The notes beneath the pieces are model-generated. The model worked only from the letters and a program-made list of their open reading frames with translations, had not been told where the DNA came from and did not search any database. DNA of 5,433 nt. It comes from Thermoplasmata archaeon (GTDB lineage Archaea; Thermoplasmatota; Thermoplasmata; Thermoplasmatales; Thermoplasmataceae). Shown piece by piece: positions 1 to 5,433 of the stretch. The position numbers were made by a program, and so were the translations under genes. The stretch covers positions 1 through 5,433 of the forward strand of contig JAJZZZ010000098.1 of the NCBI GenBank assembly GCA_021797265.1, written 5' to 3'. The number at the start of each line of letters is the position of its first letter. The stretch's first letter is position 1.

Positions 1-1
1 T

Positions 2-1474
2 GAAGATCTTGTGAAAAGCATTCACAAGGAATACGTAACTGTCAGAAAAGATGTTCCCGGTTTTCTCATTAACAGACTTAATGATCGAGTTATCCTGGAA
101 TCCATGAAAATGCTTGAAGCAGGATCAGACATGGGCAATATTGATGCCATGTTCAGATTCAGGCTCGGTTTTCCAATGGGTATATGCGAACTTCTGGATT
201 TTGTCGGTATAGATACCGTGTACAATGCAAACAGGGAAATGAGGAGCCGGGGATTTTCAACAGAGGAATCCACTGTACTCAAACAAAAGGTGGAAGTGGG
301 AGAGCTGGGTATGAAATCCGGCAGAGGTTTTTACCCGTATCCAAAACCAAATGTATATGCAAGGCCCGTTTTGCTACCAAATGAAGGCATGTTCAGTATA
401 AGTCCTATAAGGCTGCTTTCATCTGCAATAAATGAAGCTGCTTGGATTGTCAGAAACGGTGTAGCAAGCAAGGAAGACGTTGATAGATCCATGAAAATGG
501 CAATGAACTGGCCGGAAGGTCCACTGGAAATGGCGGACAGATTTGGCCTTGACAATGTCGCAGCCATGCTTGACAAGCAATTCAAGGAAACGGGAAGTGA
601 GAGGTATAGAGTAGATCCCCTGATTCAGGAAATGCTCGACAAGGGGAAAACAGGCATCAGAAAAGGAGAGGGTTTCCTGGCCTGGAATGCAGACAGCAGG
701 AATTTTGGCCCTGTATCTTACATAAGTGTAGACTGCTTTGCAATTATTACCCTGAACAGGCCTGACCGACTAAACGCGTTGAATGAAGAGACCTGGGAAG
801 GTATTAGGAAGGCCCTGGAGGAAGCCCTAGCCCAGGAACGCGTGAGATCAGTAATTCTCACTGGGAGTGGCAGAGCATTCAGCGCAGGAGACGATATTGA
901 CATGATGGAAAAATGGAAAAGTTCCATGGATGCCAAGATATGGATGAATACTCTTGCCCAGCCATTGCTTGATGTCATTTCACGTTACCCCAAGCCAATA
1001 ATCTCAGCTGTAAACGGCATTGCATTTGGTGGTGGATGTGAACTGAACATGATGTTTGATATTGTAATCGCCGACAATACGGCAATGTTCTCACTGCCGG
1101 AAGGACTTATCGGCGCTATGCCGCCTCTGGGGTCATCATATGGTATAGCACTGATAAGCAGGAAATTAGCCAGGTACGCCCTTACAGGAGATTGGTTTTC
1201 TGCCGAGGAAGCCCTGAAACTTGGCATGGTTGATGTTGTTGTTTCCGGGGATCAGTTAATGGCAGTTGCTACCGAGTATGCAAAGAAAATAGCAAAAGTC
1301 GCACCACTTTCAGTTGCTGGAATTAAATCATCTATTAACGCTGTAAGGCAGACATTTGCCGGTCATGCCAAGTCTGCAACCGACGATCTTCTTATCCTTG
1401 CATCCTCGGAAGACTTCCATCATGGCCAGGAATCGTTCATGAAAAAGAAGAAACCATTGTGGAGAGGAAGGTAA
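2..1474 (+). CDS. 3-hydroxyacyl-CoA dehydrogenase / enoyl-CoA hydratase fusion protein, 5'-truncated by the window edge
   Basis: This bifunctional beta-oxidation enzyme hydrates 2-enoyl-CoA and then oxidises the 3-hydroxyacyl-CoA with NAD+, in the cytoplasm. Residues are numbered from the GTG at 11. The reading frame is open to the left edge, and the first visible motif (KDVPGFLINRLN, 14-25) belongs to the end of the HCDH Rossmann domain and the start of its C-terminal domain. The NAD-binding GxGxxG and catalytic His therefore lie upstream, and GTG 11 is an internal Val. Two HCDH C-terminal repeats follow (about 14-112 and 131-226). A crotonase domain covers about 235-487. It has the oxyanion-hole segment SAGDDI (291-296), FGGGCEL with Glu344 and SLPEGLIG with Glu364. 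Their spacing of 20 matches the two catalytic glutamates of rat enoyl-CoA hydratase. The C-terminus ends in the usual KKKKPLWRGR-like tail. Archaeal fusions of this order are about 650 residues, so roughly 160-180 residues are missing. The acyl-CoA dehydrogenase gene follows after 4 nt. Chain-length preference cannot be read from the sequence. Confidence 0.93.
   Translation, partial: EDLVKSIHKEYVTVRKDVPGFLINRLNDRVILESMKMLEAGSDMGNIDAMFRFRLGFPMGICELLDFVGIDTVYNANREMRSRGFSTEESTVLKQKVEVGELGMKSGRGFYPYPKPNVYARPVLLPNEGMFSISPIRLLSSAINEAAWIVRNGVASKEDVDRSMKMAMNWPEGPLEMADRFGLDNVAAMLDKQFKETGSERYRVDPLIQEMLDKGKTGIRKGEGFLAWNADSRNFGPVSYISVDCFAIITLNRPDRLNALNEETWEGIRKALEEALAQERVRSVILTGSGRAFSAGDDIDMMEKWKSSMDAKIWMNTLAQPLLDVISRYPKPIISAVNGIAFGGGCELNMMFDIVIADNTAMFSLPEGLIGAMPPLGSSYGIALISRKLARYALTGDWFSAEEALKLGMVDVVVSGDQLMAVATEYAKKIAKVAPLSVAGIKSSINAVRQTFAGHAKSATDDLLILASSEDFHHGQESFMKKKKPLWRGR
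1461..1472 (+). promoter_or_regulatory. Shine-Dalgarno region of the acyl-CoA dehydrogenase gene
   Basis: The purine-rich GGAGAGGAAGGT contains two partial matches to the archaeal anti-SD (GGAG and AAGGT). It lies inside the last codons of the upstream gene, 6 nt before ATG 1479. It supports that start and translation from a shared mRNA. Confidence 0.6.
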
Positions 1475-1478
1475 ATCT

Positions 1479-2633
1479 ATGAACCTGGATGGAACACTCA
1501 GTGACGAGGAATCAATCATAAAGGAATCATTAGAGGAATACTGCAGAAAGAATGTTGTTCCAGCTTATGAAGGCTGGATCAGGGAACGGAAGTTCCCCAG
1601 GAAACTTCTGAAAGATCTGTCACAGCTAATCTTTGGAGCTACTGTATTGCCTAAAGGAGAAGGTGGCCTCAATGAAGTTACGCTCGGACTCCTTTCAGAA
1701 ACAATGGGACGATATGAGGTACCAGTGTCTGCTTTTCTTACAATGCATTTTGCTAAGATGCTCCCATTGATCTCAGATGAAAATACAAGAAAGAGTTACC
1801 TGGACAGATATCTTTCCGGGGAACTAGTCCTATGCGGAGCTTTTACAGAACCTGGTTTCGGTTCGGATTCGGCCTCAATCACAACCAGTGCAGTTCTGGA
1901 AAATAATGAGTTTGTAATAAACGGGGAGAAAGCCTTTGTCAGCAGTCCCGGGATTGCCGATGCGCACATAATTTCAGTACGGACTTCAAATGTGCCTGAT
2001 GAAAAGAAACACAAAGGTATCAGCCTAATGATAGTAGAAGGTGGAGAACAGGGAGTAGAACCTTACGAAGATGAAAACATGGCGTCACTCTTCCAAGGAG
2101 ATTTTGGCCGGGTCAGGCTAAACAATGTCAGGGTGCCATCCGGAAATCTGATAGGTGTCGAAAATGAGGGTTTTGCAATTCTTATGAACATACTGGGGAT
2201 ACAGAGAGTTCATGTTGGATTGTATGCAATCGGCCTGGCCATGGGTGCCCTGGAAGAGGCAATAGAATACGCCAGAACAAGGAAAGTCTTTGGAGATTAC
2301 ATTTCAAAGTATGAAGCAATATCGTTCAGGATAGCTGAGGACTGGTCCAAGCTTCAGTCTGCAAGAATGATGGCATTCAAAGCTCTGGCAATGAGCGATT
2401 CAGGAATTGACAATGGTGCTGAGAGTTCTGCAGTAAAAGGATTTGGGTGTGAAGCCTCCTTTGAAGCCGTAAGTCATGCCCTGCAGACTCTGGGGGCAGC
2501 CGGATATGTCAAAACCTCAGCACTGGAGAGAAAATTCCGTACCTCGAGAGGTTTCCTGATAGGAGACGGAACACCTGAAGTACAGAAGCTCATAATAGCG
2601 AGAAAGCTCTTCGGGAAAAATTTTGCACCCTGA
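1479..2633 (+). CDS. acyl-CoA dehydrogenase family protein with Asp at the usual catalytic-base position
   Basis: This is an FAD enzyme that would catalyse alpha,beta-dehydrogenation of an acyl-CoA, passing electrons to ETF, in the cytoplasm. At 384 residues it is a normal full length for the family. The domains run in the usual order: an N-terminal helical domain (about 8-115), a beta domain with the flavin-binding segment CGAFTEPGFGSDSAS (119-133), and a C-terminal four-helix domain (about 230-384) with RTRKVFG (266-272). The signature around QTLGAAGY (336-343) leads without gaps to IGDGTPEVQKLIIAR (361-375). In MCAD-type enzymes the second residue before GT there is the catalytic Glu (YEGT); here it is Asp363. 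The alternative base of isovaleryl-CoA dehydrogenase, a Glu in the GxxxER helix, appears to be Gln242. ATG 1479 has a good SD and gives the normal N-terminus. The gene follows the HCDH/crotonase gene by 4 nt, so an acyl-CoA degradation operon is very likely. The substrate is unknown; a branched or cyclic acyl-CoA is possible. Confidence 0.92.
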   Translation: MNLDGTLSDEESIIKESLEEYCRKNVVPAYEGWIRERKFPRKLLKDLSQLIFGATVLPKGEGGLNEVTLGLLSETMGRYEVPVSAFLTMHFAKMLPLISDENTRKSYLDRYLSGELVLCGAFTEPGFGSDSASITTSAVLENNEFVINGEKAFVSSPGIADAHIISVRTSNVPDEKKHKGISLMIVEGGEQGVEPYEDENMASLFQGDFGRVRLNNVRVPSGNLIGVENEGFAILMNILGIQRVHVGLYAIGLAMGALEEAIEYARTRKVFGDYISKYEAISFRIAEDWSKLQSARMMAFKALAMSDSGIDNGAESSAVKGFGCEASFEAVSHALQTLGAAGYVKTSALERKFRTSRGFLIGDGTPEVQKLIIARKLFGKNFAP

Positions 2634-2678
2634 TGCAGTTTCCTAAAAATGACCGTTTGCCTTAAGAAGAAATAATTC

Positions 2679-2813
2679 ATGGCAATATTTCCCACTGCTT
2701 CAGTCAGAATCATTTCTTACTTTGGAAAACTGCAAAAATTCCCTTTGAACAGGAGGGAAACGTTAGGCATCATGCTGTGGGGATATTTGTCCCGGGGACT
2801 CTGTTGGCTGTAA
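2679..2813 (+). pseudogene. doubtful 44-codon ORF, possibly a transposase N-terminal remnant
   Basis: An ATG-to-TAA frame of 44 residues sits alone in the convergent intergenic region. It has no Shine-Dalgarno and no clear promoter. The peptide contains LQKFPLNRRETLGIMLWGYL, followed by a short basic and hydrophobic end. The pattern 'leucine/proline, basic pair, ETL, hydrophobic stretch' recalls the N-termini of some IS4-like DDE transposases, but this is from memory and weak. The frame is stopped at TAA 2811, and I see no catalytic domain, terminal inverted repeats or target duplication. It may equally be a chance ORF. Confidence 0.2.
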
Positions 2814-2910
2814 AATAAATTTTCATAACATATTCCTTTACTAAGTAATGGATGGGGAAACTTTAGACATTCCAAGTGGCTGAGAAAAACTCATATTTCA
2901 TTAGGTTGGA

Positions 2911-2920
2911 TCAAAAAATA
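2911..2920 (-). terminator. oligo-T terminator candidate for the amidohydrolase/TRIC unit
   Basis: On the minus strand a run of six T (plus-strand A6 at 2913-2918) lies about 60 bp downstream of the TRIC-like stop codon. Archaeal termination commonly uses T-runs without a strong hairpin. The element is short, so this is only a candidate. Confidence 0.35.
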
Positions 2921-2976
2921 AACAATTCATCTATTCAAATCTCCTGTAGTATTTTTAAAGCCTTTTACAAATCAAA

Positions 2977-3591
2977 TTACTCGTGTACTTTTGGAATAGG
3001 CAATCTCCAATGGTAATGAATCGCCATAATCCTTATGAAAAAGCAAAGTGCCCCACCCATGACTGCAAGAGCCACAGATGGAAGTCCCAAAAAGTATCCT
3101 CCAACAACTAGCGATGAACCTGCAAGGGCTGCCACAGCATAGATATCTGTACGTAAAATGACAGGGACCTCGCCGACAAGGATATCACGTGTCACACCAC
3201 CACCAACACCTGTGAGAATACCTAGAAGCACTGCGGCAAGTGGATTCAGGTGAAATTCCAATGCTTTCAATGAGCCAGAAACAGCAAAGAGTGAAAGTCC
3301 GGCTGCGTCAAAAATCAATAAGGGGTGATTGAGTTTCTTGACTACAGGATAAAAATAAAATGTCAGCAAACCGGGAAGAAGTGCTGCCACAATATACTGC
3401 CATTGGCTGATTGTTGCCGGGGGAATTGAACCAATAATAAGATCTCTCATAATTCCGCCTGCATTTGCAGCAGCAAAAGAAAGTACCAGTACTCCGAAAA
3501 GGTCAACTTTGTGTCGGACTCCGGCAATTGCTCCACTAATGCCAAATACGAATGTACCGGTGAGATCCAACACTTCAAGTAACAGGGTCAA
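2977..3591 (-). CDS. TRIC / YadS (UPF0126) family membrane channel protein
   Basis: This integral membrane protein of 204 residues is the usual length for the prokaryotic TRIC family (two tandem repeats, seven predicted helices). Family members studied from bacteria and archaea form trimers that conduct monovalent cations such as K+. The physiological role in prokaryotes is not established. Each repeat has the family's glycine-rich GGxxRD element: NAGGIMRD (43-50) and GVGGGVTRD (128-136), the second followed by EVPVILRTDIYA (141-152), which is strongly typical. Hydrophobic segments fill about 5-23, 31-44, 65-82, 91-106, 117-130, 150-168 and 172-191, and the C-terminus is polar. An in-frame TGA at 3598-3600 leaves no ATG, so translation should start at TTG 3591. 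This start aligns with the normal family N-terminus (LDLTGTFVFGISG against LDIVGTAVFAISG of E. coli YadS). The gene lies 32 bp behind the amidohydrolase gene on the same strand and is probably co-transcribed with it. Confidence 0.92.
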   Translation of the reverse strand: MTLLLEVLDLTGTFVFGISGAIAGVRHKVDLFGVLVLSFAAANAGGIMRDLIIGSIPPATISQWQYIVAALLPGLLTFYFYPVVKKLNHPLLIFDAAGLSLFAVSGSLKALEFHLNPLAAVLLGILTGVGGGVTRDILVGEVPVILRTDIYAVAALAGSSLVVGGYFLGLPSVALAVMGGALCFFIRIMAIHYHWRLPIPKVHE

Positions 3592-3601
3592 TACTGCTCA
3601 T

Positions 3602-3607
3602 CCACCT
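3602..3607 (-). promoter_or_regulatory. Shine-Dalgarno supporting the TTG start of the TRIC-like gene
   Basis: AGGTGG on the minus strand ends 10 nt before TTG 3591. It matches the GGAGGTGATC consensus over its core. It also directly abuts an ATG in another frame (3599-3601), which opens only an 8-codon reading frame, so TTG is the start that makes sense. Confidence 0.5.
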
Positions 3608-3623
3608 ACATACAATATCTGGG

Positions 3624-4880
3624 TTATTGGAATAACCATGCTCCTGCAGCACAATACATTGCCTTTATTCCTGCTTCCAGTGTTGGATGAATAACCGGTG
3701 CAAAGCATGGATTGTGGTTTGTCGGTATCTCTCCAATTTTTCCATCTTTTTCGGCCCTTGCAAATTCATCGGGATCAGTACCCCCTACAAACCAGAATAC
3801 TGAAGGTACATTTGCCTCATCACCAAAGTTCCCGAAATCTTCACTTGCAGAGGTGGGTTGCACTTCCTTTAATTCCTCAGAAGGGAAACAGGATTTAAAA
3901 GATTCAACTGCCTTTTCAGTGGCTTTACTGTCATTCCTCACAAGAGAATAATGCTCTATGGACCTTATTTCAGGTTTCTTAGGGGCACCAGATGCAGAGG
4001 CCTCGGAATACACAATCCTCTCAACTGCCGACAAAATATGTGCACGTACATTTTCATCCAATGTTCGGATATTAAGCTTAAGTACTGCTTCGTCTGGAAT
4101 CACATTTTCCTTGGTTCCTGCCTGCAGAGAACCTATTGTCAGAACTGCAAAATCAGAAGGTGAAATCTCTCTGGATACAATAGTCTGCAACCGAAGGGCG
4201 GTAGATGCCGACATGATTACCGGATCAACACTGGATTGCGGCATGGAACCGTGAGCCCCACGGCCGAACATTTTTATTTCCAGACTATCCGCTGTGGATG
4301 TTACTACTCCATCACGCCAGCCAATTACCCCGGCAGAACCGACCATGACGTGCTGTCCGAGAACCACATCAGGTTTTGGTATTTTCCGGAACAGCCCATC
4401 GTTTATCATGGCTCTTGAACCTGCGGCGGTTTCTTCTGCGGGCTGGAAAATAACGATCAGTGTACCTTTCCATATATTCCTGTTACTCGCAAACAAAGAG
4501 GCTGCACCTAAAAGCCAGGCAACATGCATGTCGTGTCCGCATGCATGCATAACAGGCACAGTTTTTCCTTCTTCATCAGTTGTGATTACTTTGCTGGCAT
4601 ATGGAAGACCAGTTCCTTCCTTTACCGGTAAGGCATCCATGTCGGCTCTGGTCATCACAGTAGGCCCATCACCATTCCGCAAAATTCCAGCAACACCGGT
4701 TTTTCCTATTCCTGTAAGTACCTCAAATCCAGATCTATCCAGATTTTTAGCGACAAGATCTGCTGTTTCATATTCCTGCATTGAAAGTTCCGGATGAGAA
4801 TGGATTAATTTGTATGTTGATTCTATTTCTGGGAGCAGTTTTTTTAATACTGTGGTCGCGGATTGGATTCTCTCGTTCAT
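3624..4880 (-). CDS. M20-family metal-dependent amidohydrolase / carboxypeptidase (M20D type)
   Basis: This cytoplasmic dinuclear metal hydrolase cleaves the amide bond of N-acyl amino acids or small peptides. Relatives include hippurate hydrolases, IAA-amino acid hydrolases and Sulfolobus carboxypeptidase. At 418 residues it is slightly longer than the usual 390, through a loop before the metal site (about 97-110). All expected active-site residues are visible: RADMDALP (78-85), MHACGHDMH with Cys114 and His116, PAEE with Glu149 (catalytic base) and Glu150, GQH with His177, and NHNPCFAP with His389. The dimerisation/lid domain covers about 190-305, with GRGAHGSMP (207-214) supplying His210. 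SASEDFG (344-350) is also typical. There is no signal peptide. ATG 4880 is preceded by GAGG and gives a full N-terminal domain. The gene heads a two-gene unit with the TRIC-like gene. The true substrate cannot be told from sequence. The loop and the VFWFVGGTDP segment resemble a subfamily I associate with actinobacteria and other bacteria. Confidence 0.93.
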   Translation of the reverse strand: MNERIQSATTVLKKLLPEIESTYKLIHSHPELSMQEYETADLVAKNLDRSGFEVLTGIGKTGVAGILRNGDGPTVMTRADMDALPVKEGTGLPYASKVITTDEEGKTVPVMHACGHDMHVAWLLGAASLFASNRNIWKGTLIVIFQPAEETAAGSRAMINDGLFRKIPKPDVVLGQHVMVGSAGVIGWRDGVVTSTADSLEIKMFGRGAHGSMPQSSVDPVIMSASTALRLQTIVSREISPSDFAVLTIGSLQAGTKENVIPDEAVLKLNIRTLDENVRAHILSAVERIVYSEASASGAPKKPEIRSIEHYSLVRNDSKATEKAVESFKSCFPSEELKEVQPTSASEDFGNFGDEANVPSVFWFVGGTDPDEFARAEKDGKIGEIPTNHNPCFAPVIHPTLEAGIKAMYCAAGAWLFQ

Positions 4881-4883
4881 GAT

Positions 4884-4888
4884 CCTCT
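4884..4888 (-). promoter_or_regulatory. Shine-Dalgarno of the amidohydrolase gene
   Basis: AGAGG on the minus strand lies only 3 nt before ATG 4880. The spacing is short, but no other start with a better site is seen nearby, and the start agrees with family length. Confidence 0.45.
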
Positions 4889-4933
4889 AAATGGCACTTC
4901 ACTAAGACATTAAAGCATTTTGATTTGAAGGCA

Positions 4934-4941
4934 ATTATATT
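4934..4941 (-). promoter_or_regulatory. TATA-box candidate for the amidohydrolase/TRIC unit
   Basis: AATATAAT on the minus strand lies about 55 bp before ATG 4880. With archaeal spacing of about 25 bp, transcription would start near 4911. That gives a leader of about 30 nt containing the GAGG ribosome site. This is inferred from spacing only; a second AT-rich site (CTTTAAT, about 4913-4919) would leave too short a leader for the SD. Confidence 0.4.
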
Positions 4942-4974
4942 GTCAAATGTCTAAGAAGTAGTTCCCAAAGCTCA

Positions 4975-4986
4975 TTTTTTAATAAT
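4975..4986 (+). promoter_or_regulatory. TATA-box candidate for the B3/B4-domain gene, leaderless mRNA
   Basis: TTTTTTAATAAT is centred about 23 bp before ATG 5004. Archaeal transcription begins about 25 bp downstream of the box, so the mRNA would start at or within a few bases of the ATG. No Shine-Dalgarno precedes the ATG, which agrees with leaderless translation. Confidence 0.55.
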
Positions 4987-5003
4987 CAATAACATTGCTT
5001 AAA

Positions 5004-5433
5004 ATGGAATTTTCAGTTAATCCGAAAATATTCCAGTTATTTCCAGATCTGAGACTTGGTGTTTTAGTTTCCAGCGGGATTAAAAATCATGGAGAAAAAA
5101 AGGAAATTGAAAATCTCTTAAGAAAGGCAGAATCAGAGATACGGTTAAGATTGGATTTGGAAACTGTGAAAGATAACCCGTTAATCTCCAACTGGAGAGC
5201 TGCTTATAAGGATCTGAAAGTGAAGGATGGCAGGCCATCTCATGAAGCCCTGATAAGGAGAGTGTTGAAAGGAGGTCAACTGCCTCACATAAACAATTTA
5301 GTTGACATTTACAACTACCTGTCATTGAGATACATGACACCTTTCGGAGGTGAAGATTTGGATAAAATAAATGGCAACATTCAACTGAGGTTTGCACAGG
5401 GAACAGAAGAATTTATCGAGCTGGGTTCCAGTG
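5004..5433 (+). CDS. free-standing B3/B4 tRNA-binding domain protein, 3'-truncated by the window edge
   Basis: The frame opens at ATG 5004 and is still open at the right edge after 143 codons. The protein looks like the stand-alone B3/B4-domain family (COG3382 type), usually about 220-240 residues, so some 80-100 residues are missing. In phenylalanyl-tRNA synthetase beta the B3/B4 domain hydrolyses mischarged Tyr-tRNA(Phe). Stand-alone versions have no settled function, although trans-editing of a mischarged tRNA is a reasonable guess. Visible family features are a short beta strand near the start (DLRLGVLVSSG, 15-25), a charged helix (about 30-52), SNWRAAYKDL (62-71), GRPSHEALIRRVLKG (76-90), and LPHINNLVDIYNYLSLRY (93-110) leading into TPFGGEDLD (112-120). 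There is no synthetase catalytic core in what is visible. It is transcribed divergently from the amidohydrolase gene and is probably leaderless. A functional tie to its neighbours is not evident. Confidence 0.85.
   Translation, partial: MEFSVNPKIFQLFPDLRLGVLVSSGIKNHGEKKEIENLLRKAESEIRLRLDLETVKDNPLISNWRAAYKDLKVKDGRPSHEALIRRVLKGGQLPHINNLVDIYNYLSLRYMTPFGGEDLDKINGNIQLRFAQGTEEFIELGSS

Larger units (their letters stand above)
2634..2976. other. convergent intergenic region without a convincing gene
   Basis: This is 343 bp between the stop of the acyl-CoA dehydrogenase gene and the stop of the TRIC-like gene on the other strand. It is richer in A and T than the genes. I see no tRNA or clear structured RNA. 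It holds a 44-codon ORF (2679-2813, +), two small overlapping inverted repeats (2779-2799), A6 at 2913-2918, and a T5 followed by AAAG at 2952-2960. No strong oligo-T terminator follows the plus-strand operon closely; T5 at 2952-2956 is the best, but it lies 318 bp away. Confidence 0.8.

Noticed and set aside
11..13. GTG as the true start of the HCDH/crotonase gene
   Set aside because: The frame is open to base 2, and the KDVPGFLINR motif lies in the middle of HCDH proteins. Starting here would remove the whole NAD-binding domain, so truncation by the window edge is the better reading.
2474..2713. Minus-strand frame of 79 codons spanning the end of the acyl-CoA dehydrogenase gene and the gap
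   Set aside because: Two thirds of it is antisense to conserved coding sequence, and the peptide has no recognisable features.
4294..4797. Long plus-strand open frame of 167 codons
   Set aside because: It lies wholly opposite the well-supported amidohydrolase gene, and its peptide shows no recognisable motif. It is a shadow of that gene.
5080..5397. Minus-strand open frame of 105 codons near the right edge
   Set aside because: It is antisense to the B3/B4-domain gene, which has clear family motifs in the plus frame. The minus-strand peptide is Leu/Ser/Cys-rich and unlike any known protein.
1..5433. CRISPR arrays, tRNA or rRNA genes, intact insertion sequences, phage or defence systems
   Set aside because: I found no regularly spaced direct repeats, no tRNA-like T-loop sequence (GGTTCGAATCC type), and no intact transposase, integrase or nuclease. 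All long frames with family motifs are the five genes listed.

Overview
The window looks like a protein-coding stretch of an archaeal chromosome, most plausibly from a Thermoplasmatales-like lineage. Arginine is encoded mostly by AGA/AGG and isoleucine often by ATA. The HCDH-crotonase fusion is arranged as in archaea. A TATA-like box lies about 23 bp before one start codon that has no Shine-Dalgarno, as expected of a leaderless archaeal mRNA. Genus-level assignment is not possible from this sequence alone.

Left part (about 1-2633, + strand): two beta-oxidation genes, 4 nt apart. The first is cut by the left edge. It is the C-terminal part of a bifunctional 3-hydroxyacyl-CoA dehydrogenase / enoyl-CoA hydratase. 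The second is a complete acyl-CoA dehydrogenase. Together they would cover dehydrogenation, hydration and the second oxidation of an acyl-CoA, leaving thiolase, acyl-CoA ligase and ETF to be supplied from elsewhere. The dehydrogenase has Asp where most family members have the catalytic Glu.

Middle (2634-2976): a convergent intergenic region of 343 bp. It has no convincing gene, but holds a 44-codon ORF of doubtful status, small inverted repeats, an oligo-T terminator candidate for the minus-strand genes and an isolated TATA-like sequence.

Right part (2977-4880, - strand): a two-gene unit read right to left. An M20-family metal amidohydrolase/peptidase comes first, then a TRIC/YadS-family membrane channel that starts with TTG 32 bp after the amidohydrolase stop. 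The amidohydrolase resembles a subfamily common in bacteria and may have been acquired by transfer.

A 123-bp divergent promoter region (4881-5003) separates this unit from a + strand gene cut by the right edge. That gene encodes a free-standing B3/B4-domain protein, related to the editing module of phenylalanyl-tRNA synthetase beta. I see no tRNA, rRNA, CRISPR array, intact mobile element or defence cluster. The window is mainly ordinary metabolism, with a few details worth checking.
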